64,000 bases of DNA from Hippasteria phrygiana (Eukaryota > Echinodermata > Asteroidea > Valvatida > Goniasteridae): assembly GCA_037893225.1 (NCBI GenBank), contig JAZGUH010000222.1, positions 1,281,902-1,345,901 on the forward strand. The letters are read 5' to 3'. Below are positions 54,164-64,000 of this stretch, one piece after another. Positions within the stretch are counted from its first letter, which is position 1; the number at the start of each line of letters is the position of its first letter. The notes beneath the pieces were generated by a model. That model saw nothing but the letters and a program-made list of their open reading frames with translations. It had not been told where the DNA came from and did no database searches. The position numbers and the translations under genes were made by a program.

Positions 54164-54605
54164 CTAATCACAACACATTATACGTGTTTTTTTGCATGAA
54201 CAAATCTTATCAAAGATAAGGAACATTTCTAAATAGCAAAATTTCATGACATTTGAAGGCAATGTGTCCCTTTAAGCGTTAAATAATAATGGCCGCATGC
54301 ACGCGTGCTCGCGCAACGCGAAGCCTGTCGCATGTCTACTAGTCTAGTCCTACGCTTTTGCTTTAATTCTTCAACTTTCCGCGCGCGTGCATGATCACTC
54401 AGACTTCATCTATGTCATCAAAATGTCCATCAATTCTCGGATCATCTGATTTTGATACAATGGCCACGAATGAATAAGTAATTTATTATATATTGAACAC
54501 AATAACATTGAATTCTAACACTTTTCAAAACCTAATTCGTCAAACAATCCGCAAGGGAAACTGACTAGGTCAATTTGAATACATTTTCAAAGTGAACAAA
54601 GGAAC
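54164..54605. other. sequence beyond the Polinton breakpoint, nothing recognised
   Basis: No ORF or known repeat. The sequence has no visible link to the Polinton and is probably host DNA or another element joined at the truncation point. Confidence 0.4.
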
Positions 54606-54681
54606 TAGCAGGAGCGGGATTCGAACCTGCGACCTCCGGAATACCGTACCGGCGCTCTACCAACTAAGCTATCTTGCCCTA
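54606..54681 (-). tRNA. tRNA-like sequence, probably a pseudogene or SINE head
   Basis: The minus strand reads 'gggcaagatagcttagttgg', then 'tagagcg', an anticodon-arm-like 'ccggtacggtattccgg', and 'aggttcgaatcccgctcctg'. The A and B boxes are very good. The anticodon loop lacks the invariant T33, and the acceptor strands pair poorly, so I do not assign an isotype. No CCA-adjacent terminator run follows closely. Confidence 0.4.
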
Positions 54682-56078
54682 CTTTTCAAAACCGTTGGAG
54701 TTGCTCTTTAACCCCTTGTCACCAGTTGACACAAAAACGGTCTCGGCCTCAGAGGTTGTGGCCTCGGCATTGGCCTCGGCCTCGGAGGTTGTGGCCTTGA
54801 CTACAACACTGGTAATATTTACTGAGAAATGAGGAAAAGCCGAACCACTGATTATTTGACATTGAGACTGGCGCCGTACATAGTGCAACCTGCACGCAAG
54901 CAAAGCGCCAAGGGCACCACTCTGAAATCCAACGGTCCGACTTCTGAACAAAACTGGCGTCCCTGAAATTATTTTGGCCAACGATTTTCAGACAAACGAC
55001 GCATATTTAAGAGAAGGTCGTGTACTTTTTTGGAATGATATAAACGATAGCAATTGTATGAAGAACGCTATTTGTAGCTAGTATATAGGGGTGTGCATTT
55101 ACGGTAGTACGGCAATCGCGTACCCGATTGTAAAAAAGCACGGGTACACGGTCACCCGTTAAAGAAAGCCACTCCCAAAAATGTAATCTCGGAAATTGCT
55201 GTTCATATTGTTCGTATAGGTCCGCACGTTTCTACCACCACACCCGTGCATCAATGCAGCAAGATGCAAGTGTGTACACTGAGCTTTACGGTGTAAATTG
55301 CATTTTCGCAAGGGTCATAAACGTTAATCTGTTTTGTTTTTTCCTTTGTCCATTTTGAAAATTCCCCACAAATGAAATTCAAAACTCTCTTTTTCATTGT
55401 CTGAAAAAATTACTAAGTAATATGCCAATTCGGTTACGGGTACCCGATTCCATAAACTGGAACCGGTTCCTGACATAAGCGGTCGGGACTCGGATACCGG
55501 TTCGGATGAACAGCCCTATTAATGTGTAGCCCAATTGGGCGGCCTCTAAGGCCTCAAAGTCTGCTCAATCTTGTTGGTCACTACCACTTTTCAAGCGCTT
55601 CTAGCATTCGGGATTAGCGTTTAGCATTCTGTGTTCATGTTTAATTTAAATCCATCTAAATGTTTGGACAAAAGTCTGACGCGTTTGTATTTCCAGCAAA
55701 TTGCAAAACAAGTCTATGCACAATACAGTTTTGTTTATGACTTAACGCTGATATTTCCCGTCTCTTTATTTCGTAGTACAAATTATCTAAAAGCACATAA
55801 CTAAGGGTCTAGTTATATTGAAGATTTCACTACGCGATCCATAGGTAATGTTGAAGCTATTAGTCTGTAAAAAAAAAAAAAAATGAATTGAGTCTTGTCA
55901 AATCACATTAATTTCCATTTTCTCAGTCTTTACTATTTTAAGCTTTGTTCAGGAAACTCTTAAATCGGCACCATCACCGTTTATGTGGAGGGGGATATTT
56001 TCCCATCCCTCAACGGATCACCGCCCGTTGAAGATTACCTTTAGGCCGGTTCATAGGCTACTTCACGCGAATGCGAAC
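54682..56078. other. non-coding, possible decayed MITE
   Basis: A low-complexity 'gcctcggcctcggaggttgtg' stretch at 54740-54800 explains the minus ORF here. A possible MITE spans about 55087-55519, with weakly matching ends 'ataggggtgtgcat' and 'atgaacagccctat'. Nothing else is recognised. Confidence 0.35.
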
Positions 56079-57222
56079 TAATGTTGTGCAAACCCAAACC
56101 GAATCCGACCCGACCCGAAACCGACTTCGGGTCGGGTCGGGTCGGGTCGGTTTTTCCATCATTTCAGTCGTGTCAGGTAGGTTTCGATTTTGTGTTTGCG
56201 ATTTTTGGGTCGGGTCGGTAAAGCTATGTTGTGAAAACCCGAAACAAACCGAAAAACCAAGAGAAAAAAACCAGAAACGGGAAATTCTCACTTTTCATAC
56301 TGTTGAGAATGCTCATAATCACACTTAAAACAAATGAAAGAAAGGAATTTTGGCATTTCATCGTTTCCTTAAACCACGGTGTAAGGGCCTAGTACATGGT
56401 ATTTAGGAAAATCACCGTGTTGTTCTGCCTCATATTAATCTAACCATCATCTTTCGGAATCTCAGAAGCTTGTGTGTCGATAGTTGCCCATTGTATAAGA
56501 TAACGTAACTGAAGTACAGTTACTTTTCGGATCAGTCGTTCTTACTTATTTCTCACACTTTTTTAACACTTCAACGCGTTAATATTAATACTTTACACGT
56601 AAAGGTATAGGAGGCGTTGCACGCGATTAACACTAAAACACGTTTAAATAGGCGTTGGTTTTGAGGATTATCAACGCTTGAGGTGTTAATTTAGGTAGAT
56701 ATTAACACTTTAGAATGTTAATTATCATTAACACCAACGCCTATTTAAACGTGTTTTAGTGTTAATCGCGTACAACGCCTCCTATACCTTTACGTGTAAA
56801 GTATTAATATTAACGCGTTGAAGTGTTTAAAAAGTGTTAGCCGTTGGTTTTTTACAGTGTGTGGTTTGCGGTCTATCACACAGCCTGTAATACTATAAAG
56901 GCCCGCCAGCAGGTCACGTTAGTGTTCACACATACCATACCGTTCGATTTTTCACTGATGCACGCGACACGGGTAAGTTCTGGCACAAAAAACGGACAAA
57001 CTTTTCGTGAAATATAAAATAATTTGCCCAAGCCAGATATTCGGGGTTTTTTCGGGTTCGGTTCGTTTTGGGTCAGTTCGGGTCGGTTTTTCCCTGATTT
57101 TTTATCGGGTCGGATCGGGTCGGTTTGGAGAGTTCAGATCGCTTTCGGATCAGATTTGGTTTATATATATATTATGTTTCGGGTCGGTTTGGCCTGGTCA
57201 ACCCAACCCGACGCACACCATC
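56079..57222. mobile_element. 1.1 kb inverted-repeat element with 9 bp target copies
   Basis: Flanked by identical 'aatgcgaac' (56070-56078, 57223-57231). The ends 'taatgttgtgc' and 'gcacaccatc' are inverted and similar. Subterminal regions carry repeated 'gggtcg' / 'cgaccc' hexamers in opposite orientation (56100-56160 and 57030-57200). A 9 bp target copy suggests a Mutator-like or related family; no transposase is present. The ORFs translate the hexamers. Confidence 0.65.
56555..56839. mobile_element. hairpin MITE nested in the 1.1 kb element
   Basis: Near-perfect inverted halves, with ends 'acacttttttaacacttcaa' and 'gaagtgtttaaaaagtgtta' and a central 'ttaggtagatatt'. Repeated 'gttaat' / 'attaac' motifs occur along each arm. 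No target copy could be fixed. Confidence 0.65.
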
Positions 57223-57231
57223 AATGCGAAC

Positions 57232-58257
57232 GTGAACGATGTTGACGTCTTGAAACATTTGCGGCGAAGGATTACACAGGCTGAAATGTGTTCAACGTTT
57301 TACGAATTTGCAGTGCGAACATTTGCCGTTGACGTTATAAATTCGCTTCGCATTCGCATGAAGTCTGAACTGGCCTTTGTTGCTTTAGGGAAATATGCTT
57401 TTCTCCGAGTAACCTGATTCATATTTCCCATCGCAGTCAAACATCTTCTTCTACGAATAGTCTCATAGGAGGCCTTAGATGAGTAAGCAATAAGAAAGTA
57501 ATTGGAGAAGTACTTTGCGAATAACGTAAAATCGTATTACAACGTATGTATAATGTCAATAATTTGGTGGAGTGGACATCACTAAAACTATTATTAGATG
57601 TCCTCCCCTGCCACCTCTAATTCGTCATCCATGCAGCACGTTCTACAGGGTACATGCCTCAGATCCTCACTGAGTGTCGATATGGATGGTCAAGTTATCG
57701 GCCCTGCCAATTGTCCCAGCGACTGTTTCATCTGCAGGAATGGAAAAACAATTACAAATAATTACACATTTTGCGATGCATTATCGCAAATTCTGAGCAT
57801 TTTGGGCAACAGTGATGCTATTAGTGTGCGTGTTGTTACCGAGGACAGGGAACAAAAGAATGATATGAGGACAATAGGACCTCGATTGGGAAACTGTTCT
57901 CTGTTAGAAAACGTTTACTAAACCAATTAGAGAGGTTGAACAAAAAGGCAATCAGAAGGATAATGGGAAGTCGTCTTTATACACTTTATACTTTTTTCCG
58001 AGTTGCATTTAAATGTGTAAATAGCTCCACCAACCCTACCGGTGTACGGAGGAAAAATCGGACCAACCTTTATGAAAATTTTAGAAAAATTCGATAAAAT
58101 AAGAAGCTTTTGGTTCGCCACTGTTATATACCATAAACAAGCCTGTAAGTTTTTGTCTGGGGAATTTAGAAATGATTTTGATTAGATTTAATTTTGAATA
58201 ATTAGTTGTTATTTTTTTATGACCAGAATAAACTTTTGGCCTACGGTATTTGATCAT
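57232..58257. other. non-coding; one unsupported 107-codon ORF
   Basis: An ATG ORF at 57598-57921 (begins MSSPATSNSSSMQHVLQGTC) has ordinary composition but no recognised domain and no splice context. I list it here rather than as a gene. Confidence 0.3.
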
Positions 58258-58940
58258 ACTTAGAGCCAGCACGTTCTGCCAAACCACGCTGCTGTTGGTT
58301 GTGCTGTACAGTATGCTAGGGTAATTAACCCTTTCGCCACCAGGAGAAATAATGCACTCATTACCTCAATACCAGTCCCCTTTGTAAACAATTTCATTAT
58401 ATAGCGCCCTCGTAATTTAGCGAGGAGAAAGGAAAATTTGCTTGCCGATAAGATCTAACAAATTATATGAACAGGATGGACCCGCCAATCTAGTCTCTCT
58501 CCCCCCCCCCCCCCCCCCCCCCCCGTTCAAGGTTGTGTGAAATTGGGTGTGCAGGCAAACCGGCTAATTCTCCCACCCCTATCAACATTGCATTGGGGGA
58601 GGGAAGGGAGTGGGGGAGGGAAGGGGGTGGGGGGGGGGGGGGGAGTGGAGGTGGAGAAACAATGATTTATATTCACATAATTCTGTGATCTGAAATGTTT
58701 GAAAACTACGGTGCACGCAGATGCAAGATAGACTTTTTGAGCTTGGTGCCAAAAGGAGCCACAGTAAGGAAGTGACGTGGAACTTTGGTGCCAAACGGAG
58801 CCCATGGTAGTGAAAGGGATAAGGGTAAGCGACGGTTGCTCTCTCCCATTCACAGGGTTTGACGTTCCTGACTACAACTAGCCATCCGAGTTCTCTACCA
58901 CCACATCCACCGAAGTTTTTGTTGACAAAGAACCGTGAAA
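58258..58940 (-). pseudogene. broken duplicate of host exon 4, split by a MITE
   Basis: Minus-strand sequence at about 58935-58815 ('RFFVNKNFGGCGG', 'LGWLVVV', 'CEWERATVAYPY') is clearly homologous to the exon at 59155-59327. Its end reappears at about 58310-58265 ('VVWQNVLAL'). Between them lies an insertion with ends 'ttaaccctttcgcca' (about 58326) and 'agtgaaagggataa' (about 58820), a TTAA-type terminus with the right TTAA altered. The acceptor is also changed. Confidence 0.65.
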
Positions 58941-59154
58941 TTCGATCAACATGATTGTAGCTATCATGATAGCAAACTAAACAAATTCCAGCGTCATGTA
59001 GTTTTCAAAACCTAAAGAAGGAGCCCCCTTTTTACTCGTTATTTGTTATTTTCTATGACAAGGATAAACTGTTGGCTTTCATTGGATGATATATTACCTA
59101 TTCTATATATTTTCTCTTGATCCCATCCTACGGTAAGTATATATTTGATTGTAC

Positions 59155-59327
59155 CTGCAGACAGCACGTTCTGCCAAACCACGCTGTACAGTATGCTATG
59201 GTAAGGGTAAGCGATGGTTGCTCTCTCCCATGCACAGTATTTTGACGTTCCTGACTTGGTCACAACTAGCCATCCGTGGTCTCCACGACATCCATTGTAC
59301 CCTTCGTTGACGAAGAATCGTCGGCAT
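59155..59327 (-). CDS. host gene exon 4 (Cys-containing secreted-type module)
   Basis: A 173 bp exon with acceptor 'cttccataataaag' and donor 'ctgcag|gtacaa'. It encodes 'CRRFFVNEGYNGCRGDHGWL', then 'YCAWERATIAYPYHS' and 'VVWQNVLSA'. The module (an FF-hN-x-x-Y/F-GGC-like turn, 'GWLVV', 'C-x-W/E') resembles one found in large secreted or membrane proteins of corals, molluscs and hemichordates; I do not have a confident name. The incoming phase matches exon 3 and it leaves in phase 1. The next downstream exon in the window is the broken duplicate. Confidence 0.65.
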
Positions 59328-59379
59328 CTTTATTATGGAAGAAAAAAAAAGTGCTCATGAATGTAGCTACCATGATCGT

Positions 59380-59800
59380 CGTCGACGGTCCTCAGATCGA
59401 GCATCAACCCCTGGTGACTCCCTTGACAAGCGCCCTCCATCGGATTCGGTCCTGGGCAGCCCTCACGAGTTGAAATACCGGCTGTTCCAGCCACTCAGCC
59501 CGTCGTCTGCACGGCCTCCCTTTCCCTATACGCTTCCCCGGTATATAGTGCCCAGCATGATGGTTCTCTTCAGGCTGTTGAATGGCTGCCGACTAACGTG
59601 GCCGAAGTAGGTCAGTTTCAGTTTCCGCGCCATATTCAGCAGGCTTGGTGGCCAACTTGGTCGAGGAGGTTCGTTTTTCTGGCTATCCACGGGATTTTGA
59701 GCATGCGACGCCAGAATTCGCAGTTTTCGATTTTGCGCCGTTCATCAGCATTTAGGTGCCAAGACTCACAGCCATACATTATAGGTTTAAGGCAAGCTAA
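59380..59800 (-). pseudogene. LINE reverse-transcriptase C-terminal fragment
   Basis: The minus strand reads 'MYGCESWHLNADERRKIENC', then 'FWRRMLKIPWIARKTN'. In shifted frames follow 'KLKLTYFGHVSRQ', 'GKGRPCRRR' and 'AAQDRIRWRALVKGVTRG'. This is the well-known C-terminal region of Jockey/RTE-like LINE proteins. It is 5'-truncated with several lesions and lies in the intron between host exons 3 and 4. Confidence 0.7.
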
Positions 59801-60406
59801 AAAAGGAGCACCCTTTTTACTTCTATTTGTAAATTCTACAAGGCAGTCTTTCTCACTATGGCCGCCCTCTTTTCACCCATCAGATCGATTCAAAACTTGG
59901 AGGTATTTTCTCTCCCTTCTGTATTTTTATGGATTATATTTTGGGAAAGGGTAAAAGAAAGACGGGCCCCGAAACAGAAAGCGGCCGGGACGTTACATTT
60001 TTTTCAATTTGCCTATGTTTTTCCCTTTCAGGCATAATGCAATGAATTGAAAATCATTTGAACGATTTCGGTAAATTATAAGGGTTATTGCGGAACATCA
60101 CAGCAATAGGGCAATATTTTTTTCTTAATCCTATAGACAAATTTTTAGATGAAAGTGAGCCTGATCTTAAACTCCAAAATGATTCCAGGTTGCTTGAAAG
60201 AAAGATTTTAATTCACGTAAGGTAACCTGACAGAACCACACATACTCAAAAAAGAGATTTAATACACATGGTGCTACCGCAAACTTGTTACCTTATTGCC
60301 TTTCACCATGCAAACCTTAAAATCTCATCTTAAATTCACGTGTTGAGCAAAATGAATGAAACAGGCAATTTGAAATTGAAAGATCTACACTTTGTATAAT
60401 GCTTAC

Positions 60407-60582
60407 ACAGTAGCTTGACCATCAACACTGAAGTAATTAGTGGATGTAGTCGGGGTGAGATCTTTCCAAGGAGATGAGATGAGGCGGTCTTTGCTGAACC
60501 AACTTTTGATGTCTGATCCTGATCCATTGAATATCAACTCAGCTCTTACTCCTCCTGTGCCGTTGTGCAAGGAGAGCTTTAC
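60407..60582 (-). CDS. host gene exon 3
   Basis: A 176 bp exon with acceptor 'tttattcttttag' and donor 'actgt|gtaagc'. It encodes 'VKLSLHNGTGGVRAELIFNG' and 'WFSKDRLISSPWKDLTPT'. It enters in phase 0 and leaves with two bases, completed by the first base of exon 4. The sequence looks like a beta-rich extracellular module with an N-glycosylation site (HNGT). Confidence 0.65.
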
Positions 60583-60795
60583 CTAAAAGAATAAATACTG
60601 CATTTCGTCAAATGCAAAGTGAGCCCTGGGTGGTAATTTCCTGTCATCAGTTCTTTCATCATCCCTTCCCTTCCTTTTAACTTTACACTTAAACACTTCC
60701 ACATAATTATTTGATGGAATAAGTGTTTCTAAGATAACCATTATTTTTCTGGAGCTGCATTTTGAAGCAAGGGTTCCCCCGCAACTGGTACTCAC

Positions 60796-60959
60796 CTGTT
60801 TGATATTCAGTTGTCCATTACGCCAAGCCTGATACAGGGAATTATTACGCCAACTCCCACCAGCCTCTAGATTCGTGTTCCAGTCCCTAGTAGTCCACAT
60901 CTCGTAGAGGCTCATTCCAGTTCCCGCCACACCTTTGAACACCAGATGAAATTCGGGAT
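60796..60959 (-). CDS. host gene exon 2
   Basis: A 164 bp exon with acceptor 'tgtctttcctttcaag' and donor 'aaacag|gtgagt'. It encodes 'FHLVFKGVAGTGMSLYEMWT' and 'SWRNNSLYQAWRNGQLNIKQ'. It enters with two bases completing the last codon of exon 1 and leaves in phase 0. It belongs with exons 3 and 4 to one repeated-module protein. Confidence 0.65.
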
Positions 60960-61126
60960 CTTGAAAGGAAAGACAGTATTTTACCTTTCGTTCTCCCTGC
61001 TTGATAACTGATTCTTGGAACTTTTTGGAAAGAAAATTTGGTTTATTTAATACAATTCTGTAAGTGCAACGGTACTGATTATGGGGTATTTTGCAAAGAA
61101 AACAATTTTTTGATTTTTGCATTGTT

Positions 61127-61195
61127 GGCTTGGCTTGGCTTGGCTTGGCTTGGCTTGGCTTGGCTTGGCTTGGCTTGGCTTGGCTTGGCTTGGCT
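61127..61195 (+). repeat. (ttggc)n microsatellite
   Basis: About 14 perfect copies of the 5 bp unit 'ttggc' in the intron between host exons 1 and 2. The unit length of 5 gives long open frames on both strands, which are not genes. Confidence 0.95.
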
Positions 61196-61619
61196 AAGGA
61201 GAGGAAAACATACAATCTCCTCCCCAAAGAATTGTTTACAAAAATCATACACCCTGATACACTCTGGTCGTGTACATTTTTTATAATATACTTTTATTAT
61301 CTTTCCAACCACAGCAATTTAGAACGAACGCTTTTTTTTTTAGCCTAATTGGGCGCATGCCGGCCTTTTAAACGAAAGGTTTAAATGTGTAGGAGGGGTG
61401 GATTCAATCCTTAATCGCACCTAGCTTCCACCACCGTCTGTGGTTTAGCACAATACATGCAATGGACTGCGGCGCAGACAGGTTTGTGAACTTCTGCCAA
61501 CTCAAGTTTCTCTTTTCATGATCCTACGCGCAGAAGAGCCTAAAGTTTCAATTCTTTCTCAATTATTATGTCTCAAAAATAACCAGATAGGTTTCTTCCC
61601 ACGATAAATGACCGCTTAC

Positions 61620-61772
61620 CAGTTGGTTTAGCGTCTTGGTTGGGCCTTTTGGCCGGACATCGCTTCCTAACCTCCCGTAGGGCTGTCTTCGACCAGTGCT
61701 CACCAGCAACGGGCTCCGGTGGGGGACCGAAGTAACAAGTCCTCGCCTCACCCTCTACACAATCCAAGTTCA
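61620..61772 (-). CDS. host gene exon 1 (as seen in this window)
   Basis: A 153 bp exon with acceptor 'tttttatcaaaag' and donor 'aactg|gtaagc'. It encodes 'LDCVEGEARTCYFGPPPEPV' and a basic stretch 'REVRKRCPAKRPNQDAKP', with three cysteines. It is phase 1 at both ends, and its last base completes a codon with exon 2. It is probably not the first exon of the gene, since no ATG or signal peptide is present. Confidence 0.5.
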
Positions 61773-61924
61773 CTTTTGATAAAAAATGTGTTTAAACAAA
61801 ATTAGTTTGAACATTATTGAAGATAAATGAAAGGAAATTGTAGGAACTATGCAACAAAAAATACTGTTTCTGACCACAAAAACGCCCTCTTGTGTATGGA
61901 ATTCCATAGACGACACAATTGCGT

Positions 61925-62340
61925 CGCGTCGTGCCGTCGCCCTGACGGCACGACGTCACCGTCGCGTCGTGCCGTCGCGTCGTGGCGTCGCCTGTTCCTA
62001 TGCTACTTTTATGCAGTAGTCGTGCCGTCGCGTCGTGCCGTCGCGTCGTGCCGTCGCGTCGTGCCGTCGCGTCGTGCCGTCGCGTCGTGCCGTCGCGTCG
62101 TGCCGTCGCGTCGGGCCGTCGCGTCGCGCCGTCGCGTCGCGCCGTCGCGTCGCGCCGTCGCGTCGCGCCGTCGCGTCGCGCCGTCGCGTCGCGCCGTCGC
62201 GTCGCGCCGTCGCGTCGCGCCGTCGCGTCGCGCCGTCGCGTCGCGCCGTCGCGTCGCGCCGTCGCGTCGCGCCGTCGCGTCGCGCCGTCGCGTCGCGCCG
62301 TCGCGTCGTGCCGTCGTGCCGTCGCGTCGTGCCGTCGCCT
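61925..62340 (+). repeat. 13 bp GC-rich minisatellite
   Basis: About 30 copies of 'gccgtcgcgtcgc' with variants ('gtcgtgccgtcgc') at the two edges and a short interruption at 61987-62020. All six frames stay open, giving Arg/Ser-rich or Asp/Ala/Thr-rich spurious proteins. The CpG density is extreme compared with the surroundings. Confidence 0.95.
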
Positions 62341-62393
62341 CAGACTGGTGGAAATAGGGGGCGCCCTTACAGACGTAGCCCCGTTCCATACTA

Positions 62394-63240
62394 CAGTGTG
62401 AGTCAAAAAACTATACACTTTTAAAATTGGCCATAGCTTAAATCTGTTACAGAATAAAACTATGGCCAATTTTAAAAGTGTATAATTTTAATATGGACAA
62501 GATATTTTCATATGTACTTTTAGAGTAACCCTTCCTGCTTCTTTTGGTGACATTTTTACTAGATTAGTTTTCATGCATGACTGCACAGAAGAGAATTAAG
62601 GGGATCGGGTGAAATCTGAGTTACGCCAACTGGTCATTGCCTTGAATCAACCGGTGGAGTGGCCCCCAAGATCTCCGGATCTGACCCCCCTTTTTATGGG
62701 GATATCTTAAAGCTCGGGTTTTTACCACTCCTCCAGCAAATCTGGATGACCTCCAGGAAAGGATAACTCGTGAAATTGACATTCTCAGACAAGACAGGGA
62801 GATGATTCGCCGTGCTGTTGCAGGAATGATGCGCCGAGCCCAGCTGTGCATTGAACGAGATGGTGGAAATGTTGAGGACTATTAGACACCGTGGAATTTA
62901 ATTTCCTTTTTAATTTAATTTAAATGTTTTAAATATACACGAGGTTTAAAAGCTAATGAAATTATTTTTTGTCTCTTTGTTAGACAATGGTTGTGTTCTT
63001 TTAAATTGTCTCTTTCTTATCCAGCTCTGACCAGTTGGCGCAACTCAGATTTCACCCGATCCCCTTAATTGTCTCCTGTGCAGTCATGCATGAAAACTAA
63101 TCCAGTAAAAATGTCACCAAAAGAAGCAGGAAGAGTTACCGGTACTCTAAAAGTACATATGAAAATATCTTATCTATATTGCTACAGAATAAAACTATGG
63201 CCAATTTTAAAAGTGTATATATCTTTTTTGACTCACACTG
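62394..63240 (+). mobile_element. Tc1/mariner-type element with long inverted repeats
   Basis: Flanked by TA (62392-62393, 63241-63242). The ends are 'cagtgtgagtcaaaaaacta' and its inverted match 'ttttttgactcacactg'. The inverted repeats extend about 250 bp inward ('aattaaggggatcgggtgaa' and reverse). The centre keeps only the 3' end of a transposase. Confidence 0.85.
62643..62884 (+). pseudogene. mariner-type transposase, C-terminal remnant
   Basis: Contains 'VEWPPRSPDLTPL', the region of the third catalytic acidic residue in the IS630/Tc1/mariner family. After a frame change near 62695 it continues with 'TPPANLDDLQERITREIDIL' and ends 'GNVEDY' with a TAG at 62882. The first two catalytic residues are missing. 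Confidence 0.75.
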
Positions 63241-64000
63241 TATAGCAAAAACTTTACTCGCGTAACTAATTCTTCAAAATAATAATTGTTATGCTTATAT
63301 AGCGCTTTACAATATTACCCCGTTCATCAGGCCCTGGACCACGCGACAGCTGATATCAGTGCTCAATTGGCCTCGACCCTCTCAGGTACTCATTTATACT
63401 CCTGGGTGGAGAGAGAAATTACAGTTAAGTGTCTTTCCAAGGGCACAAACACCATGTTCTTGGCAGGGTTCGAACCCACGCACCATTGTACATGAGTTGA
63501 ACACCTTAACCACTGGGCCATGGCATTATACAGGAGTCATTTTTTCGGGTGGATTCGAACCCACGACTACTGCATTTGAGAGTACATGTCTTAACCACTA
63601 GACCATGTGAGTCACATGGAAGCAATACTAAGTTCATGAGGATATGAGGATTGGAGAATCAGGTAGGTCTAGTCCTGATGTAGAGGCTTTTAATGTATAA
63701 AGGTCTGGTATGGTGCAACGAGTTAATATAGGTTTTTACCTGACGATTTTCCAAAATGTGCCATTCGAATTTGTTAAACTTGAATTTAATCTCGCGCTGA
63801 TTTTGAGAACGACGTATATCCGGGTTTCATTTTCGCAAAAACTAGCATTCGATTCTATTTTGTATCATTCAAAATAATGAATGTGCATAACGTTTTATTT
63901 CAACGATTTACAAATGCGTGATTAGGCTTTCGGTTTGACGTATGCGTGGCCGCTTAATAAGAATGTGCAATCTATTTCGCAATTGATTTGTCATGTGACA
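63241..64000. repeat. non-coding with two adjacent tRNA-like (SINE-type) heads
   Basis: On the minus strand, 63612-63546 reads 'catggtctagtggttaagac' ... 'gtgggttcgaatcc', and 63530-63466 reads 'atggcccagtggttaaggtg' ... 'gtgggttcgaaccc'. Both have A and B boxes without good acceptor stems, so they are tRNA-derived repeats rather than genes. No other gene is seen to the end of the window. Confidence 0.5.

Noticed and set aside
54606..54681. Functional tRNA gene
   Set aside because: A and B boxes are good, but acceptor pairing is poor and the anticodon loop is atypical, so I kept it only as tRNA-like.
54679..54981. 100-codon minus ORF with 'EAEANAEATTSEAE'
   Set aside because: Encoded by a low-complexity 'gcctcgg' repeat; no domain and no splice context.
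61079..61348. Ala/Lys/Pro/Ser or Trp/Leu repeat proteins
   Set aside because: Direct translation of the 5 bp microsatellite.
61792..62469. Five overlapping Arg/Ser or Asp/Ala/Thr-rich ORFs up to 225 codons
   Set aside because: All come from the 13 bp minisatellite, which lacks stops in every frame.

Overview
This is eukaryotic nuclear DNA from an animal, most likely a marine invertebrate. An invertebrate deuterostome such as an echinoderm is my best guess, at low certainty. The reasons are intron-split exons with GT..AG junctions, a C-type lectin exon, tRNA-derived repeats, and the transposon mix (Polinton, Ty3/gypsy, piggyBac, Tc1/mariner, and a CR1/L2-like LINE carrying a 2A-like peptide). 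Nothing bacterial is visible. Very little of the window is host gene; most of it is layered transposable elements.

Layout. Positions 1-5560 hold the right end of a transposon with 'taccacagga' arrays and a 3.7 kb TTAA-flanked foldback element, with small TTAA elements on both sides. A C-type lectin exon (minus) lies at 5775-6146. Positions 7000-12800 are mostly non-coding, with a possible exon, dispersed repeats and a promoter-like motif. A decayed Ty3/gypsy retrotransposon (minus) fills 12839-20549, with two LTRs and an extra C2H2 zinc-finger ORF after pol. A solitary LINE ORF1 with three zinc knuckles lies at 21191-22267.

Positions ~23.3-54.2 kb are one decayed Polinton/Maverick (adintovirus-like) element swollen by five insertions. 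On the plus strand are a death-domain accessory ORF, protein-primed DNA polymerase B, a small membrane protein, the packaging ATPase and two or three small virion-type ORFs. On the minus strand, reading inward from the right, are the C-terminal remnant of the integrase, minor capsid (penton), a pVI-like core protein, major capsid and the adenain-type protease. Most of the main genes carry frameshifts or stops. The insertions are a 5.0 kb element just before polymerase motif C, a 4.0 kb element after the ATPase, a 0.55 kb element and a 4.6 kb LINE in the major capsid gene, and a 4.4 kb piggyBac in the penton gene. At four of the five junctions the broken gene's reading continues across the insertion, which fixes the boundaries well; at the 0.55 kb element the boundary is good only to a few bases. 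The LINE ORF is intact, so it is probably the youngest layer. The others also carry smaller nested elements or lesions.

Positions 54.2-64 kb return to host-like DNA: a tRNA-like sequence, an inverted-repeat element with 9 bp target copies, a minus-strand host gene of at least four phase-compatible exons encoding a cysteine-containing secreted-type module (plus a broken duplicate exon), a LINE fragment, a 13 bp minisatellite and a Tc1/mariner remnant with long inverted repeats.

Motif and family assignments rest on reading the translations by eye; no database search was possible.
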